From positions 1-7,085 of the forward strand of contig JAJCYL010000640.1 in assembly GCA_029262955.1 (NCBI GenBank): a stretch of DNA of 7,085 nt, read 5' to 3'. A program made the position numbers and the translations under genes. Origin of the DNA: Cytophagales bacterium (GTDB taxonomy: Bacteria; Bacteroidota; Bacteroidia; Cytophagales; Cyclobacteriaceae). Every line of letters begins with the position of its first letter. Position 1 is the first letter of the stretch. The notes beneath the pieces were generated by a model. It ran no database searches, was not told the DNA's origin, and saw only the letters and a list, made by a program, of their open reading frames with translations. This document shows positions 1-6,898 of the stretch, in pieces.

Positions 1-303
1 TATTTTGGCAAAACCTGTCATTCCGTCAAATTTTTCAGCGGATCGTGCCCTGGTCCAATTCTCATGATACCGATACTGTAGTCTTCCTTTCACATCTTTT
101 CCGGTGGCTTGTAAGTTGGCCTCAGCATCGGTGCATATCCAAACTGACTCCCAGGCTGGGGGGAGCACTAATTTGTTACAGCGATCTATTGTTTTTGGGT
201 CTACAATAGGCTTTCCTTTGGAGTCAAAATAATCCCATTCAAAGCTCTTTTTGCCGTCCTTAGTGATCTCGCGTTTTACTCGTGATATGCCGATTTCTCC
301 CAT
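1..303 (-). CDS. DNA topoisomerase IB, N-terminal part (cut by window edge)
   Basis: This is the first 101 codons of a eukaryote/poxvirus-like type IB topoisomerase, an enzyme that relaxes supercoils by nicking one strand through a 3'-phosphotyrosine link. The translated N-terminus carries the family's hallmark segments: a beta-rich start (MGEIGISRVKREITKDGKK), then LPPAWESVWIC at residues 47-57, then QATGKDVKGRLQYRYH at residues 65-80. The last matches the KGRRQYFY segment of vaccinia topoisomerase and the ATGRDARGRKQYRYH segment of bacterial homologues. The catalytic Arg-Lys-Arg-His-Tyr residues would lie beyond the left edge and cannot be checked. The ATG at 301-303 is the only usual start in frame; the frame is open further upstream, but no ATG, GTG or TTG occurs before a TGA near 390. 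No Shine-Dalgarno is visible. It lies 83 bp after anmK on the same strand and may be co-transcribed with it. Confidence 0.88.
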   Translation of the reverse strand, partial: MGEIGISRVKREITKDGKKSFEWDYFDSKGKPIVDPKTIDRCNKLVLPPAWESVWICTDAEANLQATGKDVKGRLQYRYHENWTRARSAEKFDGMTGFAKI

Positions 304-386
304 TGCATCAAGTATTAAGTCTAACGAGTTTAGGGAAATTTGCGGAACTTGTAAAGTTTTGTAGATGATAGTTAGAGCTGATAGAT

Positions 387-1466
387 CTAAAAAGGTTCAT
401 ATATAACACCTGCACAAGAGTCTTTTTTCGCCCCTGTTACTGATTTCAAACAATTAATTTCGCCCCGAATTTTCAGCACTCCAAGAAATCCAAAAATCAT
501 CGCTTCTTTGAAATCGACTATTGATATATCGGGAACTACCACTTTGAATGCTCCTTCTGAATAATTACGAAGGCATTCAATTAAGTAATTATTCTTTGCT
601 CCACCACCAGTAACCATCATCACTGTATTATTAGATTTTGACTCAATAATTCCTGTCTCCTTTACAATCTGTTGGGTTATGTGATGAACCGCAGTGCATA
701 ATTTATCTGGAATGCCTAAAGCACTTTTTTCAATGACTGGTATTACTTCTTTTTCGAACCACTCAATACCGAGAGATTTGGGATAATCCAATTGGTAGTA
801 AGCCAAACTATTGAGTTGATCCAATAGGTGATCATCAACCTTACCAGAACTCGCCAACACACCTCCATCATCCCATTCTTTTCCAATTTTCTTGGTCAGG
901 TAATTCAATAACATATTCGCCGGCGAGATGTCATAAGCGATCCTCTCACCAGCTAATTCAAATGAAATATTTGCAATACCGCCAAGGTTGAGGCAAAGGT
1001 CAAATGATGAGAATAAGAACCGGTCACCAATTGGAACCAACGGAGCTCCCTGACCACCTAATGAAACATCTAAAGTCCTGAAGTCACAAATGACTTTTGT
1101 CTTACAGGCATTGGCCAAATCATGACCTGAACCAATTTGATAAGTTAATTTCTTGTCAGGTTGATGAAAGACAGTATGTCCATGACTTGCCACCAAATCG
1201 AACTGCGCCCCATTTTCATCCATAAATAACCTCGTCTGATTTCCTAACCATTCTCCGTATTCTCTATCCAGGGTCAAAAGTTCGAGTCCAGACATGTTGA
1301 TACTATTTTGAAGTTTATCCTTCCACTGCCTGGAATATGGAATGGTCGTACAGTTTTTAAGTTTGAAAGACCAACTCCCGTTCTCCTTTGAGAATAGACA
1401 ATGAGCAATATCAAGTCCGTCCAAAGAGGTGCCAGACATCAAGCCAATAACATTATAAGAGTTCAT
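387..1466 (-). CDS. anmK: Anhydro-N-acetylmuramic acid kinase
   Basis: This cytoplasmic enzyme uses ATP and water to convert 1,6-anhydro-MurNAc, released by lytic transglycosylases, to MurNAc-6-phosphate for peptidoglycan recycling. Counting from the chosen ATG (359 aa), the ASKHA-fold signatures are: phosphate loop GLMSGTSLDGLD at 8-19; SHGHTVFHQ at 94-102; GGQGAPLVPIGD at 137-148; LNLGGIANISF followed by AYDISPANM, whose Asp at about 179 aligns with the catalytic base; and the adenosine-site glycines MVTGGGAKN at 284-292. Typical AnmKs read DTGPGN where this one reads DISPAN, a variation I believe is common in Bacteroidota. The frame can be extended upstream to a TTG at 1490 that overlaps the csaA stop, or to an ATG at 1472. 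I prefer the ATG at 1466 because MNSYNVIGLMSGTS matches the usual family N-terminus and GGA lies just upstream. It follows csaA by 20 bp. Kinase identity is secure; the exact start is less so. Confidence 0.95.
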   Translation of the reverse strand: MNSYNVIGLMSGTSLDGLDIAHCLFSKENGSWSFKLKNCTTIPYSRQWKDKLQNSINMSGLELLTLDREYGEWLGNQTRLFMDENGAQFDLVASHGHTVFHQPDKKLTYQIGSGHDLANACKTKVICDFRTLDVSLGGQGAPLVPIGDRFLFSSFDLCLNLGGIANISFELAGERIAYDISPANMLLNYLTKKIGKEWDDGGVLASSGKVDDHLLDQLNSLAYYQLDYPKSLGIEWFEKEVIPVIEKSALGIPDKLCTAVHHITQQIVKETGIIESKSNNTVMMVTGGGAKNNYLIECLRNYSEGAFKVVVPDISIVDFKEAMIFGFLGVLKIRGEINCLKSVTGAKKDSCAGVIYEPF

Positions 1467-1486
1467 TTCCATCCGGTTTGCCAATG

Positions 1487-1819
1487 TCAATATAACTTTC
1501 CTCCAATTGGTACAGCGCTGTCAGGTGCTATTAGAATTGTTTCTCCGTCTTGATCAGGCACACCTAAGGTTAGTACTTCCGAAATGAAAGGACCAATTTG
1601 TCGCGGAGGAAAATTAACTACCGCAAGCACCTGCTTTCCTGCGAGCCGTTCTTTAGTGTATCTATTTACAATTTGTGCGGAAGATTTCTTGATTCCAATT
1701 TCTGCTCCAAAATCAATTGTTAGTTTAAAAGCTGGTTTTCTCGCCTCGGGAAAATCATTAACCTCAGTGATTTGGCCTACTCGAATATCGAGTTTGTCGA
1801 AATCATCAATTGTTGCCAT
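1487..1819 (-). CDS. csaA: CsaA-type chaperone / tRNA-binding OB-fold protein
   Basis: This 110-residue protein is almost entirely one tRNA-binding-type OB fold (Trbp111/EMAP-II family). It resembles Bacillus subtilis CsaA closely from end to end: IDDFDKLDIRVGQI at 4-17, FPEARKPAFKLTIDFG at 23-38, IGIKKSSAQI at 41-50, VVNFPPRQIGPF at 67-78, and an APDSAVPIGGKLY tail. B. subtilis CsaA is a dimeric chaperone with a proposed SecB-like role in protein export; whether this homologue does the same or mainly binds RNA is not evident from sequence. The length is normal and the ATG at 1817-1819 is the natural family start. It begins 9 bp after the second (ancestral) dnaE stop at 1829. Its own TGA at 1487-1489 is 20 bp from the preferred anmK start. 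This spacing suggests a shared transcript. Confidence 0.95.
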   Translation of the reverse strand: MATIDDFDKLDIRVGQITEVNDFPEARKPAFKLTIDFGAEIGIKKSSAQIVNRYTKERLAGKQVLAVVNFPPRQIGPFISEVLTLGVPDQDGETILIAPDSAVPIGGKLY

Positions 1820-1828
1820 AGTACATTA

Positions 1829-2014
1829 TTAAGCTAATAATTTACAGTCTACCTCAGCAATTCGTTTGACCCTTTCCAGGAATTCATTGCTTGGATCAAC
1901 ATTAAATTTACGGGAGAGCATTTCAACTTGTATATTTTTCTCTTTGTCTTTCACATTGATTTTTAACGGCATTTTTCCATGAAATTCCTTGGAGATTTTC
2001 TCCAGGTCATCAAT
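1829..2014 (-). pseudogene. Detached C-terminal tail of dnaE beyond an in-frame TAA
   Basis: Immediately after the dnaE TAA (2015-2017) the same reading frame continues for 61 sense codons to a TAA at 1829-1831. The translation begins IDDLEKISKEFHGKMPLK and includes VEMLSRKFNVDPSNEFLE at about tail residues 30-47. It resembles the normal end of Bacteroidota polymerase III alpha subunits, which usually have a SRKY-x-VNPSNELLE-like segment there (recalled, not searched). The junction reads LNEQ-stop-IDDLE where a sense codon such as Leu or Lys would be expected; TTA or AAA is one substitution from TAA. No upstream ATG in this frame would make it a plausible independent gene. An internal ATG at 1970-1972 would give only 47 residues and start inside the conserved tail. 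I therefore read it as severed dnaE sequence, not a separate gene. The tail shows no other damage, so the stop is recent, erroneous or read through. Confidence 0.8.
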
Positions 2015-5000
2015 TTACTGTTCATTTAAACCGTCAAGATCAATGTCTAACCGTAGCCCTTTGGTCATTTTATCTCGTACCTCTGATAAATGCATGATAC
2101 TTTGAATTTTCAACTCCTCTTCGTCACTTTTTTTCCATGATGGAGCTGGAACGAGAGCCCCTTGAATGAATAGAAACCAACCCTGTACCAAATATTCTTT
2201 GTAGGTCAAATAATCGCTTGAGAATAAGAAAAAGGTATGAGAGTCGCGATAGTCCTCAATGGTGAGTGTCCCGAAAGGTTTGCCCGTTTTGGTGGTGCGA
2301 TGGGCAACGGCAGTAACAATTCCTCCTATTCGGACCGCCTTCTTTCCAGCAAGCGACCCAATTTCTTTTAGTTCGGAAATTTTGGTATTGCAGAAATGAT
2401 CAAGCTCCAACTTAAACTGATCAAGCGGATGACCTGTAATGTAAAGCCCAACAACTTCTCTTTCAATATTGAGTTTTTCGATTTCACCATAAGGTTCCAC
2501 TGCCTGGACTCGGGGCTTCATTATTTCTTGGTTAGAGTCTCCTCCAAAAAGAGACACCTGGGAGCTGTTTTTTTCAGCGACAGTTTTTTCGGCATACTTA
2601 ATAGCCATCTCAATCAGTGATGACTCGTTTTCAGTTGGTGCTACTAAATATTGACGACGATGAAATTCCTTGAAGCAATCAAATGCACCTGACATGGCCA
2701 GGCATTCAAATGTCTTCTTATTTACTGACTTTTGATAGATCCTTTCTGAGAAATCGAATATATCGGTATAGTGCCCGTTCTCCTCTCGTTCTTCTATGAT
2801 AGCGGCCACCGCAGCTTCCCCTGTCCCTTTTATGGCTCCTAATCCAAAACGAATTTCTCCCTTCTTGTTGACCTGGAAATCGGTAAATGATTCGTTGATG
2901 TGCGGGCCTAATACTTCCAACCCGTAACTTCGACACTCCTCCATAAAAAAGCCCACCTTATCAATATTGCTTTGGTTGTGGGTTAAAACTGCAGCCATAT
3001 ATTCGGCAGGATAATTGGCTTTTAAGTACGCGGTATGATAAGCCACAATTGAATAGCATGTGGAATGTGATTTGTTAAAAGCGTAAGCGGCGAACGATTC
3101 CCAGTCACTCCATATCTTCTCTGCTTTCTCCTCGATAACGCCATTTTTCTTACACCCTTCGAGGAATTTGGGTTTGAGGGCATCAATAATTTCTTTCTTC
3201 TTCTTACCCATTCCTTTACGCAAGGAATCGGCTTCACCTTTTGTAAACCCTGCTAATTTTTGAGAGAGAAGCATCACTTGCTCCTGGTAGACTGTTATGC
3301 CGTACGTTTCCGCTAAATACTCCTCCATCTCAGGGGCATCATAGCTTATTTCTTCGGTGCCATGCTTTCGATTGATGAAGTTAGGAATGTATTCCATTGG
3401 GCCAGGGCGATACAAAGCATTCATGGCTATGAGGTCCTGAAATCTATCGGGTTTTAGACCACGGAGATATTTTTGCATACCAGCCGACTCAAACTGGAAT
3501 GTCCCATTAGTCTCTCCTTTTTGATATAGCTCATAAGTCTTTTGATCGTCCAATGGAATGGTATCCTCATCAATCTTAACTCCATGTCTTTTTTCAATAT
3601 TGGCAATGGCAGTTTTTATTATAGACAGTGTTTTTAAGCCAAGGAAGTCCATTTTGAGCATACCAGCGCTTTCGACTACACTATTGTCGAATTGGGTGAC
3701 CAATAGATCAGATTCTTTAGCAGTCGCGACTGGAACATATTTCATTATGTCATCAGGAGTAATAATCACTCCACAGGCGTGGGTACCTGTACTTCTTACA
3801 GATCCTTCAATTACCTCAGCCTGCTTGATAACGTTTGATTGCAGGTCGTCACCTTTTTTTAACTGAGCGAGCTCGGGTATTTCTTTAAATGCTTTTGATA
3901 GTGTTGTTCCTGGCCTTTCAGGAATTAGTTTAGCAATAGCGTCGGTTTCGGGCAGTGACAGCTCCATAACCCTTCCGGCATCACGAATAGATGATTTAGC
4001 GGCCATGGTTCCATAGGTGATAATTTGAGCTACCTGATTGAAACCATACTTTTCGATTACATATTTTATTACTTTATCTCTGCCTTCGTCATCAAAATCA
4101 ATATCAATATCAGGTAGTGATACCCGGTCAGGGTTGAGGAATCTCTCAAACAGAAGATCATAGGCGATTGGGTCGACATTTGTAATTTTGATGCAGTAAG
4201 CCACCGCTGATCCTGCGGCTGATCCGCGACCAGGACCCACTGAAACACCCATTTCTCTGGCTTTTGAGGTGAAATCCTGGACAATAAGGAAATACCCGGG
4301 GTAGCCAGTCTTTTCAATAGTCTCTAATTCGAAGAGTAATCTTTCTTCGATTTCCGGTGTGATCGTTTCGTACCTTTTTTTTGCGCCTTCAAAGGTCAAA
4401 TGTTTAAGATATGCGTTCTCTCCTCTATTGCCCTTGTCCTTTTCGTCCTCTTTATCAACAAACTCAGACGGGATATCAAACTTAGGTAGAAGGACCTTGC
4501 GCTCGAGTTTATAATCCTCAATTTTATCAACGAGGCCTGAGATGTTTTCGATAGCCTCTGGTATATCTGAAAAGAGTTCTTTCATCTCATCCTGAGATTT
4601 GAAATAGAACTCATGATTTGGAAACCCTTTACGAAATCCCCGACCTCTTCCGACGGGATTGCTAACTCGTTCGTTTTCTTTTATACACAGAAGTACATCA
4701 TGTGCAGTGGCATCGTTTTTTTCGATGTAATAAACGTCATTGGAAGCAAGGACTTTGACACCATATTTTTGAGCAAAAGAATAAAGAACCTCGTTGAGGT
4801 GGTTTTCTTCCTCAAGATTGTGACGGATTAGCTCAACGTAAAAGTCGTCCTCGAAGAGATCCAACCACCATTGGAATGCTTTTTCTGCTTGTGTCTCTCC
4901 TACATTTAGGATCAAGGAGGGAATTTCAGCGGTTAGGCTACCCGATAGCGCAATCAGATTGCCCCGGTATTCTTTAACCAACTCTTTATCAATTCTAGGA

Positions 5001-6061
5001 AACAAGCCATAAAGCCCCTCTATGAACCCCAATGAGCTCAGTTTGGAGAGGTTATGATACCCTTCCTTATTTTTTGCAAGGAGTGATTGTGTGAACCTAC
5101 GGTCAGGGTTATCTTTTGTAAATCGGCTGGTTTTTCGGTCATTTGACAGGTAAAACTCACAGCCCACAATAGGTTTGATTCCCGCCCGATGAGCATCCCG
5201 AACGAATTGAAATGCTCCAAACATATTACCTAAATCTGTCAGGGCAATGGCCGGCATGCCCGACTCTTTGGTCTTTTTAATTAGTGCTGCAATATTTGGT
5301 GTTGCCTGTAAAACAGAATATTGAGAGTGAACATGTAAATGTGAGAAGGCTCCTTTTATTTCACTGATGTCTACTTTTGTATCTCCAAGGTTACCACTGG
5401 CTTTATGAGTCTTTTGGGCAAAATTGGCCTCGTCTAATTCGGGGACCTCATATTCGATATCGGATAAGTCAACACCCTCAACCGGCTTAATTACTCCTTC
5501 ATGAATTAACCCGAAAAAACACTTCGCCGTAGCATGAACATCATATGAGGCGTCATGAGCATCCTCAAACGATTCTCCAAATAATTTCTGATAGAGCTCG
5601 ATTAACTTTGGTGCCTTTAACTTACCACCCAGGCCACCTTGCAATTGACAAAATTCAATCGAAACCTGGGAAGTATCGACTGTGGGTTGATCAAGTAAAA
5701 TAGATTTAATCTCTTTTCTTAAGAATTCAGCCCCAATGATCTTGTTATCGAATTCAATGTTGTGACCCACAATTTCATTCGCTTGTTCAAGATCAGCCTT
5801 AAAAATTTCTAAAACCTCTTTTAGATCATGCCCCTCTTTTAATGCTCTGGCCGTTGAGACGCCATGGATTTTCTGGGCATTAAAAGGGATGGTAAATCCC
5901 TCTGGCTTGATGATGTAATTTCCAGAGGATTTTAGCTCTCCTTTTGAACCATGAAATTGCCAGGCTAATTGTACCAGCCGCGGCCAGTTTTCAAGGTCTT
6001 CAACCGGAGCGGTATAGTTATGTGGTAAGCCTGTGGTTTCCGTGTCAAAAATGAGGTACAT
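2015..6061 (-). CDS. dnaE: DNA polymerase III alpha subunit with N-terminal exonuclease, ending early at TAA
   Basis: This is the replicative polymerase catalytic subunit, 1348 aa to the TAA and about 1410 if the severed tail is included. Numbering is from the ATG at 6059-6061, chosen because MYLIFDTETTGLP is the usual start; an ATG at 6137-6139 would add 26 non-conserved residues encoded over a likely regulatory palindrome. Domains in order: a DEDDh proofreading exonuclease at 1-190 (D6, E8, D105, H169, D174); a PHP domain at about 237-450 (HLHVH at 241-245) with several metal ligands changed; the C-family polymerase core with GPGRGS at 609-614, catalytic D653 and D655 in LPDIDIDF, and D805 in KMDFLGL; a helix-hairpin-helix region near 1113-1128; a clamp-binding motif QVSLF at 1168-1172; and an OB domain at about 1241-1284. 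All polymerase catalytic residues are intact. Only the extreme C-terminus is cut, the region that in other alpha subunits contributes to tau/clamp-loader contact. It is probably the first gene of a dnaE-csaA-anmK cluster. Confidence 0.95.
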   Translation of the reverse strand: MYLIFDTETTGLPHNYTAPVEDLENWPRLVQLAWQFHGSKGELKSSGNYIIKPEGFTIPFNAQKIHGVSTARALKEGHDLKEVLEIFKADLEQANEIVGHNIEFDNKIIGAEFLRKEIKSILLDQPTVDTSQVSIEFCQLQGGLGGKLKAPKLIELYQKLFGESFEDAHDASYDVHATAKCFFGLIHEGVIKPVEGVDLSDIEYEVPELDEANFAQKTHKASGNLGDTKVDISEIKGAFSHLHVHSQYSVLQATPNIAALIKKTKESGMPAIALTDLGNMFGAFQFVRDAHRAGIKPIVGCEFYLSNDRKTSRFTKDNPDRRFTQSLLAKNKEGYHNLSKLSSLGFIEGLYGLFPRIDKELVKEYRGNLIALSGSLTAEIPSLILNVGETQAEKAFQWWLDLFEDDFYVELIRHNLEEENHLNEVLYSFAQKYGVKVLASNDVYYIEKNDATAHDVLLCIKENERVSNPVGRGRGFRKGFPNHEFYFKSQDEMKELFSDIPEAIENISGLVDKIEDYKLERKVLLPKFDIPSEFVDKEDEKDKGNRGENAYLKHLTFEGAKKRYETITPEIEERLLFELETIEKTGYPGYFLIVQDFTSKAREMGVSVGPGRGSAAGSAVAYCIKITNVDPIAYDLLFERFLNPDRVSLPDIDIDFDDEGRDKVIKYVIEKYGFNQVAQIITYGTMAAKSSIRDAGRVMELSLPETDAIAKLIPERPGTTLSKAFKEIPELAQLKKGDDLQSNVIKQAEVIEGSVRSTGTHACGVIITPDDIMKYVPVATAKESDLLVTQFDNSVVESAGMLKMDFLGLKTLSIIKTAIANIEKRHGVKIDEDTIPLDDQKTYELYQKGETNGTFQFESAGMQKYLRGLKPDRFQDLIAMNALYRPGPMEYIPNFINRKHGTEEISYDAPEMEEYLAETYGITVYQEQVMLLSQKLAGFTKGEADSLRKGMGKKKKEIIDALKPKFLEGCKKNGVIEEKAEKIWSDWESFAAYAFNKSHSTCYSIVAYHTAYLKANYPAEYMAAVLTHNQSNIDKVGFFMEECRSYGLEVLGPHINESFTDFQVNKKGEIRFGLGAIKGTGEAAVAAIIEEREENGHYTDIFDFSERIYQKSVNKKTFECLAMSGAFDCFKEFHRRQYLVAPTENESSLIEMAIKYAEKTVAEKNSSQVSLFGGDSNQEIMKPRVQAVEPYGEIEKLNIEREVVGLYITGHPLDQFKLELDHFCNTKISELKEIGSLAGKKAVRIGGIVTAVAHRTTKTGKPFGTLTIEDYRDSHTFFLFSSDYLTYKEYLVQGWFLFIQGALVPAPSWKKSDEEELKIQSIMHLSEVRDKMTKGLRLDIDLDGLNEQ

Positions 6062-6113
6062 AGGATGTGAGGAATTGAGACTTAAAAATAGATCGGTGTA
6101 TAGGCCATTCAAA

Positions 6114-6135
6114 GGATAAGGTGAACAACTTATCC
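6114..6135. promoter_or_regulatory. Near-palindromic operator-like site upstream of dnaE
   Basis: The arms GGATAAG (6114-6120) and CTTATCC (6129-6135) are perfect inverted repeats. The 8-base spacer GTGAACAA itself has TG/CA symmetry, so 9 of 11 base pairs match across the 22-bp site. It begins 53 bp upstream of the preferred dnaE start, in the divergent region shared with the sigma factor gene. Such a spaced dyad resembles a dimeric repressor or activator site, though a small hairpin is also possible. Its right arm overlaps the DnaA-box match. The bound protein, if any, is unknown. Confidence 0.5.
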
Positions 6136-6138
6136 ACA
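6130..6138 (+). promoter_or_regulatory. Perfect DnaA-box match (TTATCCACA)
   Basis: This nonamer is identical to the strong DnaA box R1 consensus. It lies 68 bp upstream of the preferred dnaE start and overlaps the right arm of the palindrome at 6114-6135. DnaA is known to act as a transcription factor at such boxes upstream of replication genes in several bacteria, so DnaA-linked control of dnaE is reasonable to suspect. A single nonamer can occur by chance (roughly 5% for either strand of a window this size), and I saw no cluster of boxes that would suggest an origin. Confidence 0.4.
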
Positions 6139-6215
6139 TTATTCTAATCGAAGAAACTTAATTCATTTAAATGTTATTGAATACCTAGATTCGGTTGGGA
6201 GTCCCTTATAAATAA

Positions 6216-6221
6216 GAGGAG
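6216..6221 (+). promoter_or_regulatory. Strong Shine-Dalgarno (GAGGAG) ahead of the sigma factor, not matched to a standard start
   Basis: GAGGAG is followed after 6 bases by ATT at 6228, which is in frame with the sigma factor and with its first conventional candidate start, TTG at 6258. No ATG, GTG or TTG in the sigma frame lies at the right distance. TTG at 6235-6237 is out of frame and is immediately followed by TAG. The site therefore either serves a rare AUU start, marks a start codon altered in this sequence, or is a chance purine run. An imperfect dyad, CTTAT-AA-ATAAG (6205-6216), abuts it. Confidence 0.4.
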
Positions 6222-6257
6222 TAATTCATTATTATTGTAGACCATATTATAAATCAG

Positions 6258-6782
6258 TTGTCAGATCTTAAGGACTTATCGGGTGGTGAATTTGATTTGA
6301 AGGCTTTTAAGCAATTGTTCGATCAATATTTCAAACAGGTTAAGAATTTCATTTACTACAAATTGGGAGACGTTGATGCGGCTGAGGATATCGCTCAGGA
6401 ATGCTTCGTGAAAGTCTGGGAAAACAGAGTGAAGGTTAAGCCGGAATCAGCTAAGAGTTACCTCTATACCATTGCTAACAACCTCACAATTAACCAATTA
6501 AAAAGACAAAAGGTCATTTATAAGTTTCTCAGTCGAAAGTCAAAATTGGAGCACAATGAAAACCCCCAGTTCCAGATGGAGGTAGAGGAATTTAGCGAAC
6601 ATCTCCAAAATGCCATTGCCAGTCTGTCTGAGAAGCAGCGCATGGTTTTCTTAATGAACCGTATCGATAACCTCACCTATGCCGAAATAGCAGTACGCCT
6701 TGAAATCTCAGTAAAGGCTGTAGAAAAAAGAATGACCGGGGCACTTTCTACACTTCGCACGACTATCACACAGAAAATTTGA
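6258..6782 (+). CDS. ECF-family RNA polymerase sigma factor
   Basis: This 174-residue protein contains only sigma regions 2 and 4, as expected for an extracytoplasmic-function sigma factor that redirects RNA polymerase to a small regulon. Region 2 spans about 15-85, with the core-binding segment AAEDIAQECFVKVWENR at 41-57 and the -10 recognition segment SYLYTIANNLTINQLKRQ at 67-84. Region 4 spans about 116-168, with LSEKQRMVFLMNRIDNLTY at 123-141 and the helix-turn-helix YAEIAVRLEISVKAVEKRM at 141-159. The style fits the Bacteroidota FecI-like group, usually controlled by a FecR-type anti-sigma factor, and a probable partner starts 116 bp downstream. The TTG at 6258 is the first conventional start in frame but lacks a Shine-Dalgarno; an ATT at 6228 would add 10 residues and sits behind GAGGAG. 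The gene ends in tandem stops, TGA TAA. Its regulon cannot be told from this window. Confidence 0.93.
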   Translation: MSDLKDLSGGEFDLKAFKQLFDQYFKQVKNFIYYKLGDVDAAEDIAQECFVKVWENRVKVKPESAKSYLYTIANNLTINQLKRQKVIYKFLSRKSKLEHNENPQFQMEVEEFSEHLQNAIASLSEKQRMVFLMNRIDNLTYAEIAVRLEISVKAVEKRMTGALSTLRTTITQKI

Positions 6783-6898
6783 TAATTAACTCAATTGCCG
6801 TTTTGAAGACACTCCCTCTTATTTCATACACATTGGGGGATTAAAGACCATCCATATTGACATATTTTCCTTAAATTGGGGATGACTAATTGTCTTAA

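Noticed and set aside
1467..1490. anmK starting at the TTG (1488-1490) overlapping the csaA stop
   Set aside because: It would give translational overlap, but the first 8 residues are unconserved and an ATG at 1466 gives the normal family N-terminus.
1584..1832. Plus-strand open frame antisense to csaA, and similar open frames inside dnaE (e.g. 2396-2620, 3558-3866)
   Set aside because: They lie entirely opposite or out of frame with secure genes, and their translations show no family resemblance; they are shadows.
1829..1972. Separate small gene of 47 codons starting at the ATG at 1970-1972
   Set aside because: It is in frame with dnaE and reads as the interior of the conserved alpha-subunit tail, with no ribosome-binding site of its own.
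6106..6135. TATCCTTTG on the minus strand as a Bacteroidota -7 box for dnaE
   Set aside because: It has three bases instead of two between TA and TTTG, and no TTG lies at the expected distance upstream.
6062..6139. 26-residue N-terminal extension of DnaE from the ATG at 6137-6139
   Set aside because: Family members begin at MYLIFDTETTGLP. The extension is unlike any domain and covers the palindrome and DnaA box, so it is more likely a leader or promoter region.
6857..6890. TTGACA (6857-6862) as a -35 element for the downstream anti-sigma gene
   Set aside because: No -10 hexamer at 16-18 bp spacing and no Bacteroidota TAnnTTTG box at the usual distance; Bacteroidota rarely use E. coli-type -35 elements.
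6783..6898. Terminator or attenuator between the sigma and anti-sigma genes
   Set aside because: Only a weak 11-bp imperfect dyad (GAC-TAATT-GTC, 6884-6894) is seen, with no GC-rich stem and T-run.
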